Origin: Petrolisthes cinctipes
Lineage: Eukaryota > Arthropoda > Malacostraca > Decapoda > Porcellanidae
Assembly: GCA_033782935.1 (NCBI GenBank)
Contig: JAWQEG010000408.1
Span: forward strand, 1 to 64,000
DNA length: 64,000 nucleotides
Reading direction: 5' to 3'
Part shown: in pieces, positions 57,493 to 64,000 of the stretch
Position numbering within the stretch: the stretch's first letter is position 1
Layout of the letters: each line of letters begins with the position of its first letter
Notes under the pieces: generated by a model
The model's database searches: none
Told to the model about the DNA's origin: nothing
Seen by the model: the letters and a program-made list of their open reading frames with translations, nothing else
Position numbers and translations under genes: made by a program

Positions 57493-57545
57493 CCTTTTAT
57501 AGTCTTTCCGCTGATCATAGTCTAGTCACGTGACTTTATATTATT
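57493..57545 (-). promoter_or_regulatory. Promoter remnant: TATA and E-box without CCAAT cluster
   Basis: TATAAAAGG (minus, about 57493-57501) and TCACGTGA (57526-57533) match the twin-RFX promoter in place and spacing. The leader 57370-57490 also matches. Immediately upstream of 'gactttatat' the sequence jumps to 'tattaaaaagaaaaataat', which lies about 160 bp further out in the sister promoter. Confidence 0.75.
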
Positions 57546-58030
57546 AAAAAGAAAAATAATCATATTTGAAGGTCAAAATAGTCATTTTTCATTCAAATAA
57601 TATACCAATTAATTTTTAATTAAATAAGGACAAGTTTGATTTGAGTAATGAAGTAAATAAAATCAATTTAATAATATGCATTCACACATATCCGTGGTAT
57701 GTCAGCACCCTGTCCGATCAGTGTCAGTGACAAAATATATATTATAGGCTAGTTACTTTGTAAGTGGGTGATGTATTGACACACGTCTGGGTCAGTACCG
57801 TGTTTTATTAACCACTGGGGAACCCTCCAGATAATTATTGCCTTGGTCACCTTTGGCCGCCATTTTACTTTAACAATATGGGATATCTGTTATTGTTTTT
57901 CTCTTTGTAGGTTTCTCAGAAGTGATTAATACTCAATGGGATGCGTTTTCACAAATAGAAACGATACAAATGTCATTTGTGTTGTTTTATTATATTTCCA
58001 ACCACTGTATTGGGGAAAAATGGTAATTTT
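57546..58030. other. Distal promoter homology, then no gene
   Basis: 57546-57690 matches the distal part of the twin-RFX promoter in reverse complement ('attcaaataatataccaatt', 'gagtaatgaagtaaataaaa'). From 57700 to 58030 I see nothing recognisable. Confidence 0.45.
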
Positions 58031-58039
58031 TATGGGAAA

Positions 58040-58490
58040 ATCCATTATGGCACACAACATAAAGGCCCACAGGTCCACACTCCACACTGAGCCTCACGTT
58101 GAGCAACGTGTTGAGGCGATTCCTACCCATGGCTATTTCACGTTGTGCAACACTACTCACCAGTGGTAGTTGGGAGTGTATACACACACACACACACATA
58201 CACAATAATACACACATAAACTAGAGTCTAACCAAGTGTACATACATACACACTCAGGGTGGTGAGGCCGTCAGTGTGGACATTAACCCTCAATTTTCAA
58301 CATGTCCATCTTCATCACAACGCACAACGTGAGGCTCACTCAGTGTGGACGGGGCTTTAACCAAGTGTACATACATACACACACAGGACATTGAGGCCGT
58401 CAGTGTGGACATTAACCCTCAATTTTCAACATGTCCATCTTCATCACAACGCACAACGTGAGGCTCAGTGTGGACGGGGTTTTATTAGAC
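58040..58490. mobile_element. Mutually similar MITE-like repeats ('GTCCACACTGAG')
   Basis: 'aggcccacaggtccacactc', then two near-identical ~115-bp copies (58258-58365 and 58388-58485) with 'gtcagtgtggacattaaccc', 'cacaacgtgaggctca' and 'tcagtgtggacggggc'. Terminal GGCCCCGTCCACACTGA-type motifs are common MITE ends. Confidence 0.55.
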
Positions 58491-58527
58491 ACTGGTAATA
58501 GTAACCAATAACATGTATTATACTGGA

Positions 58528-59246
58528 TGTATCGCGACGTATATCATTTAAATTACACCAGAGATATAATATATAATTATGAGTATATTTTGTTGTATAA
58601 AGTATGCTGTGTGTGATCTCAGTAAAGTACAATGAATACTGATAAAAACTATTTTAACTTGTGTTGTCAAATGGAGGGAGTGGTAGCCTAATATGTCTTC
58701 GGACCAAAGAGGTCTTATTTATTTCATCTTAATAAGTTTTATCATTATTGCAATATTTATGTGATGTTCTATAACGTACATTGAATCATATTTTCAATGC
58801 AGAGGGATAATACCAGGCCTGTATAAGAAGAAAATCCATGAAATGTAGGAAAATGCTAAGACTTGCAATGGCATTATGTCGGATGATTTTACCTAACCTC
58901 CAAAAGATATTAATCATATTTCGTCGAATATTATTTATAGGGGCCTGGTATTATCATTCTGCATTGAAAATATGATTCAATGTACGTTATAGAACATCAC
59001 ATAAATATTGCAATAATGATAAAACTTATTAAGATGAAATAAATAAGGCCTCTTTGGCCTGAAAAATATATTAGGCTACCATTCCCTCCGACGCTCACCG
59101 CCATTTAACAACACAAGTTAAAATAGTTTTTATCAGTATTCATTGTACTTTACTGAGATCACACACAGCATACTTTATACAACAAAATATACTCAAAATT
59201 ATATTTTATATCTCTGGTGTAATTTAATTATATACGTCGCGATACA
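58528..59246. mobile_element. Fold-back element, arms ~290 bp, spacer ~125 bp
   Basis: 'tgtatcgcgacgtatatcat' begins the left arm and its complement ends the right arm. Arms include 'agtatgctgtgtgtgatctc' and 'cattgaatcatattttcaat'. The spacer is about 58815-58945. No transposase. Confidence 0.8.
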
Positions 59247-59579
59247 CACTGTATAGTTAAGGGTGTGTACGTATGATAACGTATCATTCTTCTCATATAA
59301 ATCTTACATCACATAATAATCATTACCCTCTGTGTCAACATTATATTAACATATAAAATTGATATTAAGGTTTGTGTTTAAAGTAATCATATCAAAATTA
59401 GTTTTACGTGATTTAATTAATGAAATTTAAAATAACTTTAATTAACGTAATGTTAACGTATTATGTTGTATTGATAAAGTTGTGGTGTATAAAAGAACAA
59501 GATGAATCACCTCACAAACACTCTATGAGTTACATTAGGCCTATAATTATATAACTTTAATTAACCTTTGTGTAAGTTA

Positions 59580-59767
59580 GGTTAGGAGAGTGAACTGGAG
59601 GGACGGAGGGGGATGGGCAGACCGAGGGTGAGGTGGAGGGATGGAGTTGAGAGGTAGGCTATGTGAGGGACGCCAGTTAACGGGGAACAGGGGTTCATGG
59701 AGGAGATTCATTTGTGGCCACCCCTTCGGGGATTAAGGCGTCTGGCAATAGATAGATAGATAGTAAG
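59580..59767 (+). mobile_element. LINE/SINE 3' tail with (GATA)n
   Basis: 'cagttaacggggaacagggg' to 'ggccaccccttcggggatta' to 'gcaatagatagatagatag'. It is the reverse complement of 26505-26670. Confidence 0.65.
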
Positions 59768-59769
59768 TT

Positions 59770-61700
59770 AGGTAAACCTCTAAGGGGGGGGGGGATATTG
59801 CCCATAGTGATATGGGCAATACTTTACACGTAAATGTAAGTTAATACTGTAACTTTATATCGGGACTGCTCGGCCAGACAGTCTGGGGAACTACAACAAC
59901 AACAACTTTACTTAAACTTTGTGTAGGTAAATGAAAGTTAATTAATAATGTAACTTTATATCATTATGGGACAACTTTAAACTTTGTGTACATAAATGCA
60001 TGTTCAGTTAAATAATAAAATGAGGTGTCCATACTTCCAAATCTGAAGACTTTGGAAGGCCGAGAGGAGATTAAAGTCGTAGGAAACTTCTCTGAAAGCT
60101 TGATGATGATATCTGGTAGCCTATGGTCTGGGAGAACTTAGGTTCGGACATATTCCAAAGTCGGGCACAAAAACTGTGGTTGACCACCAGGCCAAAAAGC
60201 TTTTGAAAATCAGGGGTAAGAAAAATGTCTGAAATTTTTTTTAAAGATTTGCTTCGCTCCCGAAAGTCGTTAGGTAGCCTAAATTTAATTAAATTAAGTA
60301 AAATAATGATGAAACTTTATATAATTACATTTAACTTACTTAAACTTTGTGCAACTTTGGTAAGTGTAAATTTCAATAATACTGTACAACTTTTAATGAA
60401 TTTCGTGTAGATAAATTGAAATTAATTAATTATATACCTTTATATATTCATCTTTGACTTGTAACGTAAATTGAACCTTGTATAGAGAAATGTAATTTAT
60501 ATAATATAACAATATATAGGCTATTCATCTTTGACTTGTAACTTAAATCTTGTATGTTACAGTGAACTATATATATATATTTTTTTTCTTTTAAGAAATA
60601 GTTTAACAAAACCAGCTATAATTATACACTTCAGTTCAGATTACTGTATTAATGTTACTTGCTAATATTACCTTGAACAAAATAATACATACTTCATATC
60701 TCATTTGCATCATATTTTTCTACTGGGTCTTCATATACCGTATATTTTCAATCATACAGATTTTATTATATTTCATATAGGCCTATATGTAATATGTATA
60801 GAGGATGAACTAATATAACCATTATTATTATTATTATTATTATTATAAAATGGTACATTACAGAACAACCATAATGCTGTAATAATTGAGTATGCAACAA
60901 ACCAAAGAGAATACATTACAAAAATAAATAGAATACTGTATTGGTAACTTGTGTACTTGAGATTAACAACACATTAATGTTAGTTGATTTATATAATACA
61001 GAAACTCAACTCAGAATCCTTAAATATCGTAATACAAACATTACAAAAAAACAACAACATAACTTCGAATACTGGTAGGCAGAAAATAATATACTTTATA
61101 ATATATACAGTGAAAAACAAAATAATATTCATTATCTGATCCATACTAGGTCTATACAGAAATAATACTCAGAATCCATAGATAATTCAAACATAACAAA
61201 ACAAATAGGCTATAATATAGATTATAGAGGATTTTTTTTAGTTGTACTTCAGGTTAGCCTACCAACAAAATAATGTAATGTATAATAATATTTATCTAGT
61301 GAAAAACAAAATAATATTCATAATTTGATCCATAAACTACAGTAACAAAACTGAATACATTTGATAATCCATATATTTTATTCATATAGAAAATATTAAA
61401 CTACCGGTAGGTTTCCATACAGTATGGTATTAAAAATAGGAATATAAGATTTACCTCAAATAGTACTGTCCATGTAAATAAATAAATATATGTCTGTATT
61501 TATATTATACATGCATTACTAAAATTAAAGTAACCTTTAACACATCTCTGTATGTAGCAAAATAATATAAATTATATTGTATTAAAAAAATACTTGGCAT
61601 AAAATAAAATGACAAACAGACATTATGCATCAGAAACTGTAAAGATGTGCTGTGTGGTTCATCCAACAGGTTGTGTTTGGTGTAGGCCTAGTGAGCCACA
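59770..61700. other. No gene seen
   Basis: AT-rich, with a G-tract at 59785-59793, a (TTA)n tract at 60825-60845 and a partly repeated 'aaaaacaaaataatattcat' at 61113 and 61301. A 61-aa open frame at 60225-60410 is not supported. Confidence 0.4.
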
Positions 61701-62640
61701 TTAAGTATTATACACAATACATGTGTATGTTCCATATCACATCTCAGTATTGTTCCTTTATGTAGTGGACCTTCACATTAAGTATATATCATACACAATA
61801 CATGTGTATGTTCCATATCACATCTCAGTATTGTTCCTTTATGTAGTGGACCTTTACATTAAGTATATATCATACACAATACATGTGTATGTTCCATATC
61901 ACCTCTCAGTATTGTTCCTTTATGTAGTGGACCTTTACATTAAGTATATATCATACACAATACATGTGTATGTTCCATATCACCTCTCAGTATTGTTCCT
62001 TTATGTAGTGGACCTTTACATTAAGTATTATACACAATACATGTGTATGTTCCATATCACCTCTCAGTATTGTTCCTTTATATAGTGGACCTTTACATTA
62101 AGTATATATCATACACAATACATGTGTATGTTCCATATCACATCTCAGTATTGTTCTTTTATTTAGTGGACCTTCACATTAAGTATCATACACAATACAT
62201 GTGTATGTTCCATATCACATCTCAGTATTGTTCTTTTATTTAGTGGACCTTCACATTAAGTATCATACACAACAAGTGTACTTTGAACAAGATGTTCCAT
62301 ATCACCTCTCAGTACTGTTCCTTTATATAGTAGACCTTTACATTAAATATACACAATACGGTACATGTACTTTTAACCAGATGTTCCATATCACCTCTCA
62401 GTACTGTTACTCTATATAGTAGACTTTTACATCAAGTGTAGGTACTTTGAACCAAATGTTCCATATCACATCTCAATACTGTTCCTTTATATAGTAGACC
62501 TTTACATTAAATATACACAATACGGTACATGTACTTTTAACCAGATGTTCCATATCACCTCTCAGTATTGTTACTTTATATAGTAGACTTTTACATCAAG
62601 TGTAGGTACTTTGAACCAAATGTTCCATATCACTTATTCC
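61690..62640 (-). repeat. ~75-100-bp array multiplying the 3' edge of the 62.6 kb acidic-tail copy
   Basis: About eleven units share 'tgttccatatcacatctcag' plus 'tattgttcctttatgtagtg' plus 'acctttacattaagtata'. The right-most unit is the end of the coding frame (minus: ATAAGTGATATGGAACATTT... to the TGA at 62598-62596), so the array grew from the stop-codon edge. Confidence 0.8.
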
Positions 62641-63507
62641 GTGGGTGATAATAATGTCAAACTCTGGTTGCAGTAATGGTGAGTCAAGGAAGGAAAGATC
62701 TATATCCAGTAGTGGTGAACCAGGGCAGGACACTTGTGTATTCTGAAGGAGTGAAGATGAACTGACAAAGTTTGTGTTTTGATATGGTGAATCAGGAATG
62801 ACAATCTCTGTTTGTTGATAAGGTGAGTCAGGAATGACAATGTCTGTTTGTTGATATGGTGAATCAGGAATGACAAGGTCTGTTTGTTGATAAGGTGAGT
62901 CAGGAATGACAATGTCTGTTTGTTGATAAGGTGAATCAGGAATGACAAGGTCTGTTTGTTGATAAGGTGAGTCAGGAATGACAATGTCTGTTTGTTGATA
63001 AGGTGAATCAGGACTGACAAGGTCTGTTTGTTGATAAGGTGAGTCAGGAATGACAAGGTCTGTTTGTTGATAAGGTGAGTCAGGAATGACAAGGTCTGTT
63101 TGTTGACTGGGTGATGATATAAAGTTGTACAAGTCTGTTAGGTCATCAGGCGAGTCAGGACTGACAAGGTCTGTTAGGTCATCAGGTGAGTCAGGACTGA
63201 CAAGGTCTGTTAGGTCATCAGGCGAGTCAGGACTGACAAGGTCTGTTAGGTCATCAGGTGAGTCAGGACTGACAAGGTCTGTTAGGTCATCAGGTGAGTC
63301 AGGAGTGATGAGGTCTGTTTCCTGTAGAGGTGATCCAAAGTTGAGCAAGTCTGTCGTCTCATAAGGTGATAGAAGGTTTAGCATATCTGTCATCTCTGTC
63401 TCCCAAAGAGGTGATCCAGGGTTGGCTAAGACTGTCTCTTGAACTGGTGATCCTGGGGTTGGCATGACTGTCTCCTGAAGGTGTGATTCAGTGTTGGTCA
63501 GAGGTAA
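62596..63507 (-). pseudogene. 5'-truncated twin-RFX paralogue: acidic repeat tail only
   Basis: The minus-strand frame, about 300 codons, is homologous to the twin-RFX tail from 'LPLTNTESHLQETVMPTPG' onward, then 'DLLNLLSPYETTDLLN', five 12-residue 'PDSPDDLTDLVS' units and about nine 'PDSPYQQTDLVI' units, ending '...ISDMEHLVQSTYT'. Homology stops abruptly at about 63505, where a minisatellite begins, so the winged helices and promoter are absent in the window. They could lie beyond 64000 as an upstream exon, but I see no acceptor at the boundary. The frame itself is intact. Without an upstream exon it would start at an internal ATG and lack DNA binding. Confidence 0.65.
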
Positions 63508-64000
63508 GACAGCGTGATGGATAATATAATATAATTACCTCAGGTTACATAAACTTTCCTTTATTCTTCATCAGTAATATATGAATACCTTATAAAGTAT
63601 TTCATTAATTAGCCATTAATTAATATACAAGTAGACAGCGTGATGGATAATATAATATAATTACCTCAGGTTACATAAACTTTCCTTTATTCATCATCAG
63701 TAGTATATGAATACCTTATAAAGTATTAACTTAATTAAGTAGTAAAGTTGTAATAGGAATATCCGTAGCCTCACTACACGGAGATAGAGACGTGGGGCCG
63801 ACTGAATGGTGTGTGGACAGGTGAGGACAGTCACTTCAACCATATTATTGGTAATGTAAGTTTGTTTTTATATGTACTGAATGGTGTGTGGACAGGTGAC
63901 AGTCACTTCAACCATATTATTGGTAATGTAAGTTTGTTTTTATATGTACTGAATGGTGTGTGGACAGGTGACAGTCACTTCAACCATATTATTGGTAATG
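63505..64000. repeat. Two minisatellites at the right edge
   Basis: 'gacagcgtgatggataatat' with 'attacctcaggttacataaa' repeats at 63508 and 63632. 'gtactgaatggtgtgtggac' with 'agtcacttcaaccatattat' repeats about three times from 63805 and runs off the window. Confidence 0.75.

Noticed and set aside
1..64000. CRISPR array, bacterial operon or prophage reading of the tandem repeats
   Set aside because: Repeats lack unique spacers, genes are spliced with GT-AG introns, and eukaryotic families (IFRD, FAU, LINE reverse transcriptase) are present.

Overview
The window is nuclear DNA of a multicellular eukaryote, most likely an arthropod and plausibly a decapod crustacean. The evidence is: spliced genes with GT-AG introns, strongly AT-rich DNA packed with microsatellites and minisatellites, an interstitial TTAGG-type arthropod telomere motif near 53.85 kb, non-LTR retrotransposons ending in (GATA)n, and many short inverted-repeat elements. 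The species assignment is inference.

Layout. 0.2-7.4 kb, minus strand: four exons of an IFRD (interferon-related developmental regulator) homologue, running off the left edge. 7.6-9.2 kb: a near-palindromic bidirectional promoter (TATA, CACGTG E-box, cluster of CCAAT boxes) feeding IFRD leftward and, rightward, a 418-aa protein with two RFX-like winged helices and an acidic repeat tail (9361-10617). 11.8-13.2 kb: LINE fragment. 14.2-29.8 kb: segmental duplications, minisatellites and small transposons with no supported host gene. 30.7-35.4 kb, minus strand: a FAU-like (ubiquitin-like/S30) gene lacking its processing site, and a two-exon kinase-fold protein with a degenerate active site, driven by the same promoter module. 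41.0-41.4 kb: a second FAU-like gene that keeps the Gly-Gly site. 42-52 kb: inverted and direct copies of the 11-18 kb region, plus large minisatellites. 56.3-57.5 kb, minus strand: a decayed paralogue of the twin-RFX gene whose promoter lost its CCAAT cluster. 62.6-63.5 kb, minus strand: a third copy holding only the acidic repeat tail.

Two themes stand out. First, at least four transcription units (IFRD, twin-RFX, its decayed copy, the kinase-like gene) share one recognisable promoter module, so they were probably co-regulated. Second, at most coding exons the exon edge, including the splice site or stop codon, has been copied in tandem into the adjacent non-coding DNA. The clearest case is IFRD exon 3, where six GTAAGAG donors lie exactly 81 bp apart, so use of any of them keeps the frame and adds 0-5 copies of a 27-residue module. 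Large inverted and direct duplications and divergent, partly broken paralogues give the window the look of a rapidly evolving amplified region. Whether it is sex-linked, a B chromosome or simply a dynamic autosomal region cannot be told from sequence alone.
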